Positions 54,719 to 64,000 of a stretch of 64,000 bases of DNA are shown here, in pieces (the first letter of the stretch is position 1; the number at the start of each line of letters is the position of its first letter). Source of the DNA: Mycobacterium kyorinense (GTDB lineage: Bacteria > Actinomycetota > Actinomycetes > Mycobacteriales > Mycobacteriaceae). Both the position numbers and the translations under genes were made by a program. Where the stretch lies: positions 24,525 to 88,524 of the forward strand of contig NZ_LZKJ01000108.1 of the NCBI RefSeq assembly GCF_001672775.1, in the 5' to 3' direction. The notes below the pieces were generated by a model, which did no database searches, was not told where the DNA came from, and was given only the letters and a program-made list of their open reading frames with translations.

Positions 54719-56034
54719 CGGCGATCAAAGAGGGCCGGACACATGCACCGGCCAGCGGCAAATTGAGCCTGGCCGAGATCCTGGCGATCTTCACCGAAGG
54801 CAGTAAGCAGTCGTTGAAGTTCACCGCCTACGACGGCAGCAGCGCCGGCCCCGACGATGCCGTGCTGGGCCTGGACCTGCTGACTCCGCGCGGCACCACC
54901 TACCTGGCCACCGCGCCCGGCGAGCTCGGGCTGGCCCGCGCCTACGTCTCCGGTGATCTGCAGGCACACGGCGTGCATCCCGGCGATCCCTACGAGCTGC
55001 TCACAGCGCTGGTCGACAAGCTCGATTTCAAACGACCCTCGCCGCTGGTGTTGGCCAACGTCGTGCGCTCCATCGGGTTCGAGCGGCTGCTGCCCGTCGC
55101 GCCGCCGCCGCAGGAGGCGCTGCCGCGGTGGCGTCGCATCGCAGAAGGCTTGCGGCACAGTAAAACCCGTGACGCCGAAGCCATCCATCACCACTACGAC
55201 GTGTCCAACACCTTCTACGAGTGGGTGCTTGGACCGTCGATGACCTACACCTGCGCGGTCTACCCGCACCCCGAGGCCACGTTGGAGGAAGCCCAGGACA
55301 ACAAGTACCGGCTGATCTTCGACAAACTGCGGCTGCGGCCCGGCGACCGATTGCTCGACGTCGGCTGCGGCTGGGGCGGCATGGTCCGCTACGCCGCCCG
55401 CCACGGTGTCCGCGCGATCGGCGCGACGCTGTCTGCCGAACAGGCCGCCTGGGCGCAACGGGCGATCGAGGCCGAGGGTTTGGGGGAGTTGGCGGAGGTG
55501 CGGCACTCCGACTACCGCGACGTTCGCGAAGGCGGGTTCGACGCAGTGTCATCGATTGGCCTGACCGAGCACATCGGTGTCAAGAACTATCCGGCCTACT
55601 TCGGTTTCCTCAAGTCGAAACTGCGCACCGGCGGGCTGCTGCTCAATCACTGCATCACGCGCCACGACAACCGGTCGAAGTACAGCGGCAGCGGCTTCAC
55701 CGACCGCTACGTCTTTCCTGACGGGGAATTGACCGGCTCCGGGCGCATCACCACCGAGATCCAAGAGACCGGACTAGAGGTTGTGCACGAGGAGAATTTC
55801 CGCCATCACTACGCGATGACGTTGCGGGACTGGTGCCGCAACCTGGTCGCGCACTGGGATGAGGCGGTCGACGAGGTCGGTTTGCCCATCGCCAAAGTCT
55901 GGGGGCTGTACATGGCGGCTTCGCGAGTCGGGTTCGAGCAGAACAAGATTCAGCTGCATCACGTGCTGGCAGTCAAGTCCGACGCGCGCGGCGACGACGG
56001 CGGGCTGCCGCTGCGGCCGTGGTGGCAGCCGTAA
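54715..56034 (+). CDS. SAM-dependent cyclopropane/methyl fatty acid synthase (Rv3720 type)
   Basis: Mycolic/fatty-acid methyltransferase of 439 residues. An N-terminal helical extension (1-140) precedes the CFA synthase core: YDVSNTFYEWVLGPSMTYTCA, the SAM-binding loop LLDVGCGWGGMVRYAA (about 215-230), GVRAIGATLSAEQAAWA, and SIGLTEHIGVKNYPAYF. It probably methylates a phospholipid-bound unsaturated acyl chain; with the coupled FAD enzyme it may give a 10-methyl product. It converges on dnaX with a 15-base gap. Confidence 0.88.
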   Translation: MTAIKEGRTHAPASGKLSLAEILAIFTEGSKQSLKFTAYDGSSAGPDDAVLGLDLLTPRGTTYLATAPGELGLARAYVSGDLQAHGVHPGDPYELLTALVDKLDFKRPSPLVLANVVRSIGFERLLPVAPPPQEALPRWRRIAEGLRHSKTRDAEAIHHHYDVSNTFYEWVLGPSMTYTCAVYPHPEATLEEAQDNKYRLIFDKLRLRPGDRLLDVGCGWGGMVRYAARHGVRAIGATLSAEQAAWAQRAIEAEGLGELAEVRHSDYRDVREGGFDAVSSIGLTEHIGVKNYPAYFGFLKSKLRTGGLLLNHCITRHDNRSKYSGSGFTDRYVFPDGELTGSGRITTEIQETGLEVVHEENFRHHYAMTLRDWCRNLVAHWDEAVDEVGLPIAKVWGLYMAASRVGFEQNKIQLHHVLAVKSDARGDDGGLPLRPWWQP

Positions 56035-56049
56035 GTTGCGGTAGCACCG

Positions 56050-57783
56050 CTAAACGTTGTCGATGCGGCGTGCGCCGAGTTCGTTCTGCAGCAATTCCAG
56101 GGCTGCCTCTTCGGGATCGCGGCGCGGCGCTGCCGCGTCATCGCGGCCGGCCTCGGCGAGCATGCTGTCCTCTTCGGTGGGCTGAACAGGGTTGCCATCT
56201 TCGACCGGCGGCGCCGCGGCCACGCCGGGCTCGCAGCGCACCCGCCAGTTCACCCCGAGTGCATCTTTGAGGGCTTCGGCGATCACATCGGCATTGCGTT
56301 GCTCGCAGAGCCGCCTGGCCAGCGGTGCCGACTCATGGCTCAGCACCAACGTGTTGCCTTCGACCGCGCGGACGGTTGCCCCGGCCAGCATCACTTCGGT
56401 GGTGCGGCTGCGTTGACGGACCTTGTCGCGCACGGTGGGCCACAGTGTTCGCACCGCGGCCGCGCCGGGCTCACCCGAGGCAGTCGCGGGCGTCGGTTCG
56501 GAGACCGTGTCGGGTTGCGGCCGAGGCGCTTTCGGCTGGGGAGGGGGCGGGACGGCCTCGGGCGCGGCGGCCTTCGGCGTGGGCGCCTTCGGCGGGGCCG
56601 CCTTCGGCGGGGTATCCGACGGGATGGACATCTCCAGCCGGGTTTCGATTCGCTCGAGCCGGTGCAGCAGCGCCGACTCGGTGTCGCTGGCCGACGGCAG
56701 CAGCAGCCGGGCGCAGATCACCTCCAGCAGCAGCCGCGGCGCCGTCGCACCGCGCATCTCACCCAGGCCGGCCTGCACCACTTCGGCGTACCGCGTCAGC
56801 GTCGCTGGGCCGATCCGGGTGGCCTGATCCCGCATCCGGTCCAGCACGTCTTCGGGGGCATCCACCACACCGCGCGCTGCGGCGTCCGGAACTGCTTGTA
56901 ACACAAGAAGATCCCGGAACCGCTCCAGCAGGTCGGTGGCGAACCGGCGGGGGTCGTGACCGGCGTCGATGACCGACTCCACCGCCCCGAACAGTGCCGC
57001 CGCGTCGCCGGCGGCCAGCGCGTCGACGGCGACGTCGATCAGCGCAACGTCGGTGGCGCCGAGCAGACCCAGTGCCCGCTGGTAGCCGATTCGGTTGTCG
57101 TCGGCGCCGGCGCGCAACTGGTCGAGCACCGAGAGCGTGTCGCGCGGCGAGCCGCCGCCCGCGCGGATCACCAACGGATACACCGCCTCGTCGACGACGA
57201 CACCCTCTTGCTCACAGATCCGCTCGATCAGTGCCCGCATGGTGCGCGGCGGCAGCAGCCGGAACGGGTAGTGATGAGTGCGCGACCGGATCGTCGGCAG
57301 CACTTTTTCCGGCTCGGTGGTGGCAAAGACGAAGATCAGATGTTCGGGCGGCTCCTCGACGATCTTGAGCAGTGCGTTGAAGCCGGCGGTGGTCACCATG
57401 TGCGCTTCGTCGACGATGAATACCCGGTAACGCGACTGGGCCGGCGCATAGAAGGCCCGATCCCGTAGCTCGCGGGTGTCGTCGACGCCGCCGTGGCTGG
57501 CGGCGTCGAGTTCGACGACGTCGATGCTGCCGGGCCCGTTGGGCGCCAGCGCGACGCAGGATTCACACACGCCGCACGGGGTGGGGGTCGGCCCCTTCGC
57601 ACAGTTCAACGAGCGGGCCAGAATGCGCGCCGACGACGTCTTCCCACAGCCGCGTGGGCCGGAAAACAGATAGGCGTGGTTGATGCGACCCGCCGCCAGC
57701 GCGGTCGACAGCGGTTCGGTGACGTGCTCCTGCCCCACGACCTCGGCGAAGGTTGCCGGTCGGTACTTGCGGTAGAGAGCCAC
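56050..57783 (-). CDS. dnaX: DNA polymerase III subunits gamma/tau
   Basis: Clamp-loader ATPase, 577 residues from GTG 57783 (VALYRKYRP start shared with other actinobacteria), the M. tuberculosis length. Walker A GPRGCGKTSS (about 44-53), the zinc-binding Cys cluster NCAKGPTPTPCGVCESC, DEAHM, and SRTHHYPFRLL define the AAA+ part. The C-terminal tau-like part after a Pro-rich linker (about 390-445) keeps VRDKVRQRSRTTEVML. The frame stays open upstream, but the family start is at the GTG. Confidence 0.95.
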   Translation of the reverse strand: MALYRKYRPATFAEVVGQEHVTEPLSTALAAGRINHAYLFSGPRGCGKTSSARILARSLNCAKGPTPTPCGVCESCVALAPNGPGSIDVVELDAASHGGVDDTRELRDRAFYAPAQSRYRVFIVDEAHMVTTAGFNALLKIVEEPPEHLIFVFATTEPEKVLPTIRSRTHHYPFRLLPPRTMRALIERICEQEGVVVDEAVYPLVIRAGGGSPRDTLSVLDQLRAGADDNRIGYQRALGLLGATDVALIDVAVDALAAGDAAALFGAVESVIDAGHDPRRFATDLLERFRDLLVLQAVPDAAARGVVDAPEDVLDRMRDQATRIGPATLTRYAEVVQAGLGEMRGATAPRLLLEVICARLLLPSASDTESALLHRLERIETRLEMSIPSDTPPKAAPPKAPTPKAAAPEAVPPPPQPKAPRPQPDTVSEPTPATASGEPGAAAVRTLWPTVRDKVRQRSRTTEVMLAGATVRAVEGNTLVLSHESAPLARRLCEQRNADVIAEALKDALGVNWRVRCEPGVAAAPPVEDGNPVQPTEEDSMLAEAGRDDAAAPRRDPEEAALELLQNELGARRIDNV

Positions 57784-57829
57784 AGTCAGCAGGCTACCGA
57801 CGCGGTCCGACGGACGGCTGCCCCCGCCC

Positions 57830-57881
57830 AGCGTGAAGCTGGTTTCACGCTCGTGCGCGAACGTGAACCTGACTTCACGCT
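57830..57881. repeat. Two tandem palindromic elements (AGCGTGAA N6 TTCACGCT)
   Basis: The first palindrome spans 57830-57851 (8-bp arms, 6-base spacer). The second spans 57861-57881 (CGTGAA/TTCACG arms, 6-base spacer). They lie in the 103-base gap upstream of dnaX and downstream of the aminotransferase gene. They could be an operator pair or a dispersed repetitive element. Confidence 0.6.
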
Positions 57882-57886
57882 CGGCG

Positions 57887-59337
<1,451 letters not shown>

Positions 59338-59404
59338 AGAGTGTAGTACCCGACTTGCGCGGTGACCGAGGGCGCTCACTGACAGCTCGGCTACCATGGC
59401 CGAC

Positions 59405-59490
59405 GGAGGATTCGCCTAGTGGCCTATGGCGCTCGCCTGGAACGCGGGTTGGGTTAATAGCCCTCGCGGGTTCAAATCCCGCATCCTCCG
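59405..59490 (+). tRNA. tRNA-Ser (anticodon GGA)
   Basis: An 86-base class II tRNA. The acceptor arms GGAGGAT (59405-59411) and ATCCTCC (59483-59489) pair, with discriminator G59490. The anticodon loop CTGGAAC gives GGA, which reads UCC/UCU. A long variable arm is followed by the T arm CGCGGGTTCAAATCCCGC. No CCA is encoded. Confidence 0.95.
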
Positions 59491-59552
59491 CGCTCGGTCT
59501 GGGGCGCGACCAGCCTCGATGGTCGCGCCTGACCACCAAGTTGAGGAGGGGT

Positions 59553-60374
59553 ATGGGGCGCACCGTCGCCACTCTGTGGCACGCGTTGTTCTCGGTTGTT
59601 GCCGGCTTCCTCTATTTCTTCTTCGTGTTGCCGCGCTGGCCTGAGTTGATGGGCCACACTTCGCACACCTTGGGCACCGCGCTGCGGATCGCGACCGGAG
59701 TGCTGATCGCCCTGACCGCCTTGCCGGTGGTGTTCACGTTGTTGCGTACTCGTAAGCCGGAGTACGGCACCCCGCAGCTGGCGCTCAGCCTGCGAACCTG
59801 GTCGATCGTCGCGCACGTGCTGGCCGGGGTGCTGATCGTCGGCGCCGCGATCAGCGAAATCTGGCTGAGTCTTGATGCCGCCGGACAGTGGTTGTTCGGG
59901 ATCTATGGCGCGGCGGCCGCGATCGCGCTGCTCGGGATCTTCGGCTTCTACCTGTCCTTTGTCGCCGAGCTGCCGCCGCCACCGCCGAAACCGTTGAAGC
60001 CGAAGAAACCCAAGAAGCGCCGGTTGCGCGGCAAGAAGGACGCCGAGACCGACGAAGCGGCCGAAGCGGCCGAGGCGGAGGAAACCGAAACCGAAGCCGC
60101 TGAGACGGAAGCGACGGAAACCGTCGCGGCCGAGGACGAGACCGTCGCGGCCGACGATCAACCCACCGAGACCGTCGAAGCGGAGGCCGAGCCCACCGAG
60201 ATCGCCGAGTCGAGCGCCGAAGAACCCGAGTCGACCGCCGACGAGCTGCCCGCCGCCGAGGACACCCTCGCCACCGAAAAGCCCCGGGGTGGTTTACGTA
60301 ACCGGCGCCCGAGCGGCAAGGCGTCGTCACGCCGGCGCAAGCGTTCACGCGGTGGCGTCACCGTCGAGGATTAG
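59553..60374 (+). CDS. lucA: LucA-like lipid uptake coordinator (Rv3723 type)
   Basis: Integral membrane protein that stabilises Mce1/Mce4 fatty acid and cholesterol importers in M. tuberculosis. From ATG 59553 (GAGGAGGGG upstream) there are 273 residues. Four hydrophobic segments lie in about residues 8-150 (ATLWHALFSVVAGFLYFFFVL, GTALRIATGVLIALTALPVVF, VAHVLAGVLIVGAAI, GAAAAIALLGIFGFYLSF). Then come a KPLKPKKPKKRRLRGKK basic run, a Glu/Ala/Thr-rich acidic tail and a basic end. Open frame upstream crosses the tRNA and was not used. Confidence 0.88.
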   Translation: MGRTVATLWHALFSVVAGFLYFFFVLPRWPELMGHTSHTLGTALRIATGVLIALTALPVVFTLLRTRKPEYGTPQLALSLRTWSIVAHVLAGVLIVGAAISEIWLSLDAAGQWLFGIYGAAAAIALLGIFGFYLSFVAELPPPPPKPLKPKKPKKRRLRGKKDAETDEAAEAAEAEETETEAAETEATETVAAEDETVAADDQPTETVEAEAEPTEIAESSAEEPESTADELPAAEDTLATEKPRGGLRNRRPSGKASSRRRKRSRGGVTVED

Positions 60375-60415
60375 TAGGGCTATCAACTGCGGCGCTCCTT
60401 TCCTATGCTGAGCGA

Positions 60416-61474
60416 GTGCCAAACAGTTATCGGGTTGTCCAATGGACAACGGGAAACGTCGGGAAGAGCTCGGTTCAAGCGATCGCCGCGAACCCGATGC
60501 TGGAACTCGTGGGGTGCTACGCCTGGTCGCCCGACAAGGTGGGCCGCGATGTCGGCGAGCTGTGTGGCGTTGCGCCGCTTGGCCTAGCCGCCACTGACGA
60601 CGTCGACGCGCTGCTGGCGCTGAAGCCCGACTGCGTGGTCTACAACCCGATGTGGATTGACGTCGAGGAGCTGGTACGGATCTTGTCCACCGGCGCCAAC
60701 GTGGTCGCGACGGCGTCGTTCATCACCGGACACAATCTCGGCGCCGACCGCGAGCGCATCGCGGAGGCGTGCCAAAAGGGCGGCTCGACGATGTTCGGGT
60801 CCGGGGTCAGCCCGGGCTTCGCCGAGTTGCTGGCGGTGGTATCGGCGGTGGTGTGCGACCGGGTCGACAAGATCACCGTCAACGAGGCCGCCGACACCAC
60901 CTTCTACGACTCACCGGCAACCGAGCTGCCGGTGGGGTTCGGCAAACCGATCGACGACCCCGAGTTGCCGGCGATGACGGCGCAGGGCACTGCGGTATTC
61001 GGCGAGGCGGTACGGCTGGTTGCCGACGCGCTGGGCGTCGAACTGGACAACGTGCGCTGCGCGGCGGAATACGCCCAAACCACCGCCGACCTCGACCTGG
61101 GTTCATGGACCATCCCGGCCGGATGCGTCGCCGGCGTCTATGCCAGCTGGCAAGGCGTCGTCGGCGGTAAAACCGTCGTGGAGCTCAACGTGCGGTGGCG
61201 CAAAGGCCAAACGTTGGAGCCGGACTGGAAGATCGACCAGGACGGCTGGGTGATTCAGGTCGACGGACGTCCGAGCGTAAAAACCACCGTGAGTTTCCTG
61301 CCGCCACCGGATTTTCAGGCCGAGACGATCGCCGATTTCATGACGCTCGGCCACATCATGACGGCAATGCCCACGATCAACGCCATCCCGGCAGTGGTCG
61401 CTGCGGCGCCGGGTATCGCGACCTACGCCGATCTGCCGTTGACGCTGCCTCGCGGAGTCGTGCCGGCGACCTAA
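60416..61474 (+). CDS. DapB-like NAD(P)-dependent reductase/dehydrogenase
   Basis: A 352-residue Rossmann protein of the dihydrodipicolinate reductase-like or amine dehydrogenase-like family. The N-terminal RVVQWTTGNVGKSSVQAIAANP holds the dinucleotide-binding GxxG (about 11-14), followed by LVGCYAWSPDKVGRDVGELCG and VYNPMWIDVEELVRIL. The C-terminal part includes VNEAADTTFYDSPATEL. It is not the genuine dapB because of its length and lack of the HHxxK motif. The substrate is unknown. GTG 60416 was taken as the start. Confidence 0.8.
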   Translation: MPNSYRVVQWTTGNVGKSSVQAIAANPMLELVGCYAWSPDKVGRDVGELCGVAPLGLAATDDVDALLALKPDCVVYNPMWIDVEELVRILSTGANVVATASFITGHNLGADRERIAEACQKGGSTMFGSGVSPGFAELLAVVSAVVCDRVDKITVNEAADTTFYDSPATELPVGFGKPIDDPELPAMTAQGTAVFGEAVRLVADALGVELDNVRCAAEYAQTTADLDLGSWTIPAGCVAGVYASWQGVVGGKTVVELNVRWRKGQTLEPDWKIDQDGWVIQVDGRPSVKTTVSFLPPPDFQAETIADFMTLGHIMTAMPTINAIPAVVAAAPGIATYADLPLTLPRGVVPAT

Positions 61475-61492
61475 TGAGGGCGGAGCGAAATG

Positions 61493-61825
61493 CTAGCTCG
61501 CGGGGATGTTCTGCAGCCTGGGCGCCAGCTCAGGGCAGTAGAAGCTGATCGCGGTACCGAGGAACTGGTACGCCTGCACCTGGGTGGTGCCCCTGGCCAG
61601 GTTGTTCTTCACGAACCGAGCGGAGGCGGCAGCATCGGGGTCGACCCCGTCGCCCAGCCGTCGGCAGGCGATCTTGGCCAGATACGGGTTGTAGTCGTGG
61701 GCGCCGTACAGGCCGTAGGTGTTGAGCTGGTTGTCGAAGTCGGTGTCGATGTCGGCGTATGCCGGGGCGGCCAGGCCGACTGCGGCGGCGACAGCGGCGA
61801 TCGAGGCGAACCTTGCTACCTTCAT
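61493..61825 (-). CDS. DUF732 secreted protein
   Basis: A small secreted mycobacterial protein of 110 residues from ATG 61825. The signal peptide MKVARFASIAAVAAAVGLAAPAYA is cleaved before DIDTDF. The mature domain has NQLNTYGLYGAHDYNPYL, ACRRLGDG and FYCPELAPRL, with the two conserved Cys of DUF732. The function of the family is unknown. It converges on the DapB-like gene. Confidence 0.88.
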   Translation of the reverse strand: MKVARFASIAAVAAAVGLAAPAYADIDTDFDNQLNTYGLYGAHDYNPYLAKIACRRLGDGVDPDAAASARFVKNNLARGTTQVQAYQFLGTAISFYCPELAPRLQNIPAS

Positions 61826-62158
61826 GAGCTGGATCGTACCGCCCCGTGTCGGACTTGGAGACCGATCTGGAGTACGCCGACAAGCTCGGCCGACGCCACT
61901 GATCCGCGAGCCTGTCCAGGTCATTACATGCCCTCCCCACCCGGTTTCCGTCTATCGCCTATTCCGATTAGAGTAGCTAAGGTTACACACAAGCTAATTA
62001 GTTGAGTTTCTTGGCCCCCGCTCAGGATGGAGGCACCCATGACGACGACCGAGCCGATGACTCAGCCGATGCGCACCGCTGCACTGCGCCATTGATTGGC
62101 TCGGGTGCGGAGGAGATCACGAGCGGGCAAGTAACGGGAAGAGGGGCGAAGTTTTCAG
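61826..62158 (+). promoter_or_regulatory. mmpS upstream region with possible IdeR-like site
   Basis: This 333-base gap between DUF732 (leftward) and mmpS (rightward) includes an AT-rich stretch. TTAGAGTAGCTAAGGTTAC (61968-61986) and the overlapping TAAGGTTACACACAAGCTAA (61978-61997) resemble imperfectly the iron box TTAGGTTAGGCTAACCTAA. Related mmpS4/mmpL4 genes are iron-regulated, so this is worth testing; the match is weak. A short leader frame lies at 62039-62095. Confidence 0.35.
62039..62095 (+). CDS. 18-residue leader peptide candidate upstream of mmpS
   Basis: ATG 62039 has a strong GGATGGAGG ribosome site and encodes MTTTEPMTQPMRTAALRH, ending at TGA 62093-62095, 63 bases before mmpS. 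Support comes only from RBS quality and position. Confidence 0.35.
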   Translation: MTTTEPMTQPMRTAALRH

Positions 62159-62590
62159 ATGTTTGAGCTTCTCAAACGCGTGTGGTTGCCGTTGCTTGTC
62201 GTAGTGGTCATCGCTGTCGGCGGGTTCGCGGTCTACCGGGTGCACGGTTACTTCGGTGCGCACGGCAACGCGGGCGGCTCGTCACAGGTATTCGAAGACA
62301 CCAAGCCGTTCAACCCGAAGGTCGTGGTCTACGAGATCTTCAGCCCGAACGGCACCGTGGCCGACATCAACTACCTCGACCTCAACGCCGACCCCAAGCG
62401 GGTGGACTCGGCACCTCTGCCGTGGTCTCTCAAGTTGTCGACGACTGACCCTGCGGTGAGCCCAAACATCGTGGCGCAGGGGCACAGCGACACCATTGGT
62501 TGCCGCATCACCGTCGACGGTGTCGTCAAAGACGAAAGGATCCGCAGCGGCGTGAACGCCCAGACCTTCTGCTTGGTGAAGTCCGCATGA
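62159..62590 (+). CDS. MmpS-family membrane protein
   Basis: Accessory protein of an MmpL transporter; MmpS4/MmpS5 work with MmpL4/5 in siderophore export and drug efflux. The 143 residues have one membrane helix (about 8-28, VWLPLLVVVVIAVGGFAVY) and a periplasmic beta domain: KPFNPKVVVYEIFSPNGTVADINYLDLNADP, LPWSLKLSTTDPAVSPNIVAQGHSD, and GCRITVDGVVKDERIRSG with the conserved Cys pair ([13 protein letters not shown]). It resembles MmpS4 most. It is followed by mmpL through a coupling frame. Confidence 0.88.
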   Translation: MFELLKRVWLPLLVVVVIAVGGFAVYRVHGYFGAHGNAGGSSQVFEDTKPFNPKVVVYEIFSPNGTVADINYLDLNADPKRVDSAPLPWSLKLSTTDPAVSPNIVAQGHSDTIGCRITVDGVVKDERIRSGVNAQTFCLVKSA

Positions 62591-62646
62591 GCCGCGACGG
62601 TGACGAAGATGCCGGCATGGCCGGGATTGAGGAGCGGAGCGCATGA
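62587..62646 (+). CDS. 19-residue frame bridging mmpS stop and mmpL start
   Basis: ATG 62587 overlaps the mmpS stop (ATGA), and its own TGA (62644-62646) overlaps the mmpL ATG at 62643 (ATGA). It reads [19 protein letters not shown]. Probably this is a translational relay keeping ribosomes on the mRNA between the two genes, not a functional peptide. Confidence 0.3.
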   Translation: MSRDGDEDAGMAGIEERSA

Positions 62647-64000
62647 GCACTGACGTCACCGAGGCGCCGACCGACGCCATGCCGGCCCCGGTCCAGGCGG
62701 TGCGGGAGCGCTTGCCGCTGTGGATTCACCGGCTGGCGGTGCCGATCATCCTGGCGTGGGTGGCTGTCACGGTGCTGCTGAATGTCATCGTCCCCCAGCT
62801 GGACGTGGTGGGACAGATGCGTACGGTGTCGATGAGCCCCAAAGACGCGCCATCGATGATCGCCACCAAGCGCGTCGGCGCTGACTTCAAAGAGTTCAAG
62901 TCCGACAGCTCCGCGATGGTCGTGTTGGAAGGCCAAAAGCCGCTCGGCGATGCGGCCCACCACTATTACAACGAGCTGGTCGCCAAGCTGCGGGCCGACA
63001 CCAAACACGTCGAGAACGTCCAGGACTTCTGGAGCGATCCGCTGACCGCGGCCGGCTCGCAAAGCCCCGACGGCCTGGCCGCCTATGTCCAGGTCTATCT
63101 GGCGGGTAACCAGGGTGAGAGCCTGGCCAACGAGTCCGTCGAGGCTGTCCAGAAAATCATCAAGGACACCCCGGCGCCGCCCGGGGTCAAGGCGTACGTG
63201 ACCGGGGCGGCTCCGCTGTTGGCCGACCAGCACATCGCCGGGGATCGCAGCCTGAAGCTGATCACCGGGATGACCTTCCTGGTGATCATCGTCATGCTGC
63301 TGTTCGTCTACCGGTCCATCGGCACCGTGCTGTTGGTGCTGGCGATGGTTTTCCTGGAGTTGGCCGCAGCGCGCGGCGTGGTGGCATTCCTGGGCTACCA
63401 CAACCTCATTGGGCTTTCGACCTTCGCGACCAATCTGCTGGTGACGCTGGCGATCGCGGCCTCGACCGACTACGCGATCTTCCTGATCGGCCGCTATCAA
63501 GAAGCGCGCAGCGCCGGCGAGGACCGCGAGAACGCGTTCTACACCATGTATCGCGGGACCAGCCATGTGATCTTGGGCTCGGGGCTGACGATCGCCGGTG
63601 CGACGTTCTGCTTGCGCTTCACCCGGCTGCCCTACTTCCAGTCCCTGGGTGTCCCGCTGGCCATCGGCATGCTCACCATGGTCGCGGCCGCGATGACGCT
63701 GGGTGCCGCTGTCGTGGTGGTCGGCAGCCGGTTCGGGCTGCTGGAACCCAAGCGGGCCATGCGGATTCGGGGTTGGCGCAAGATCGGCGCGGCCGTCGTG
63801 CGCTGGCCGGGACCGGTGTTGGTGGCGACAGTGGCCATCTCGCTGGTCGGACTGATCACCTTGCCCGGTTACAAACCCGGCTACGACAACCGCGATTACC
63901 TGCCGACCGATATCCCGGCCAATGAGGGCTATGCGGCTGCGGACCGGCATTTCTCGCAGGCCCGGATGAACCCGGACCTGCTGCTGGTCGAAACCGACCA
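62643..64000 (+). CDS. MmpL-family RND transporter (3' end outside window)
   Basis: Large membrane transporter of lipids or siderophores. About 452 codons are visible before the window ends, and the frame is open throughout. It begins [20 protein letters not shown], followed by the first membrane helix (about 33-52), the periplasmic loop ([24 protein letters not shown], the MmpL4/5 style), and helices 2-6 including [28 protein letters not shown] with the conserved proton-relay Asp-Tyr. It forms an operon with mmpS. Closest in style to MmpL4, but the missing half prevents a firm call. Confidence 0.9.
   Translation, partial: MSTDVTEAPTDAMPAPVQAVRERLPLWIHRLAVPIILAWVAVTVLLNVIVPQLDVVGQMRTVSMSPKDAPSMIATKRVGADFKEFKSDSSAMVVLEGQKPLGDAAHHYYNELVAKLRADTKHVENVQDFWSDPLTAAGSQSPDGLAAYVQVYLAGNQGESLANESVEAVQKIIKDTPAPPGVKAYVTGAAPLLADQHIAGDRSLKLITGMTFLVIIVMLLFVYRSIGTVLLVLAMVFLELAAARGVVAFLGYHNLIGLSTFATNLLVTLAIAASTDYAIFLIGRYQEARSAGEDRENAFYTMYRGTSHVILGSGLTIAGATFCLRFTRLPYFQSLGVPLAIGMLTMVAAAMTLGAAVVVVGSRFGLLEPKRAMRIRGWRKIGAAVVRWPGPVLVATVAISLVGLITLPGYKPGYDNRDYLPTDIPANEGYAAADRHFSQARMNPDLLLVETD

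Noticed and set aside
62526..63950. 474-codon open frame on the minus strand opposite mmpL
   Set aside because: It mirrors the mmpL coding frame in GC-rich DNA, is rich in His/Gln/Arg/Asp with no family signature, and the plus strand is a clear RND transporter.

Overview
The window is high-GC actinobacterial DNA from a slow-growing, non-tuberculous Mycobacterium. It carries a near-complete ESX-1 type VII secretion locus with its regulators, PE/PPE genes, mycobacterial signature genes (lucA, mmpS/mmpL, DUF732) and M. tuberculosis-like gene order in several blocks. Species cannot be fixed from the sequence alone. Rv numbers below are recalled family equivalences, not database results.

Region 1 (1-7.2 kb): a partial Pro/Gly-rich gene, a membrane protein of unknown role, a PknH-type receptor Ser/Thr kinase, an MPT63-like secreted protein with a repeat-rich tail, and the ESX-1 regulators whiB6 and espM, transcribed divergently. 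Region 2 (7.2-21.3 kb): the ESX-1 core, espG1-espH-eccA1-eccB1-eccCa1-eccCb1-PE35-PPE68-esxB-esxA-espI-eccD1. espE and espF, expected between espM and espG1, are absent. Region 3 (21.3-29.3 kb): an accessory island between eccD1 and espL/espB. It holds an EspC-like protein, a WXG-alpha/beta-hydrolase fusion, a lipoprotein, an EspJ-like protein split into two coupled genes, a decayed tandem duplicate of a membrane-protein/espK-start unit, its intact copy, and a mosaic espK. Region 4 (29.4-34.1 kb, minus strand): mycP1-eccE1-espB-espL, completing the ESX-1 machine (pore EccB/C/D/E, ATPases EccA/EccC, protease MycP1, substrates).

Region 5 (34.2-39.1 kb): an acetyltransferase/pirin pair, an EspC-lytic transglycosylase fusion with a secreted partner, an acyl-CoA dehydrogenase and whiB5. 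Region 6 (39.2-51.0 kb): an Rv0023-Rv0030/Rv3896c-type cluster (HTH regulator, NlpC/P60 and SLT peptidoglycan hydrolases, EspC-like and YbaB-like proteins) running into eccB2 and eccC2, a truncated ESX-2 locus with no other ESX-2 component here. Region 7 (51.0-60.4 kb): a conserved housekeeping block, recR-ybaB-amidase-SRPBCC-FAD oxidoreductase/methyltransferase-dnaX-aspartate aminotransferase-4.5S RNA-tRNA-Ser-lucA. Region 8 (60.4-64 kb): a DapB-like reductase, a DUF732 secreted protein and an mmpS-mmpL pair; mmpL runs off the window.

The most interesting parts are the eccD1-espB accessory island (a candidate ESX-1 effector module with a possible lipoprotein partner, a split Esp protein and a visible decaying duplication), the EsxB protein lacking the WXG tryptophan, and the fusion of ESX-1, ESX-2 remnants and the Rv002x-type cluster next to recR.
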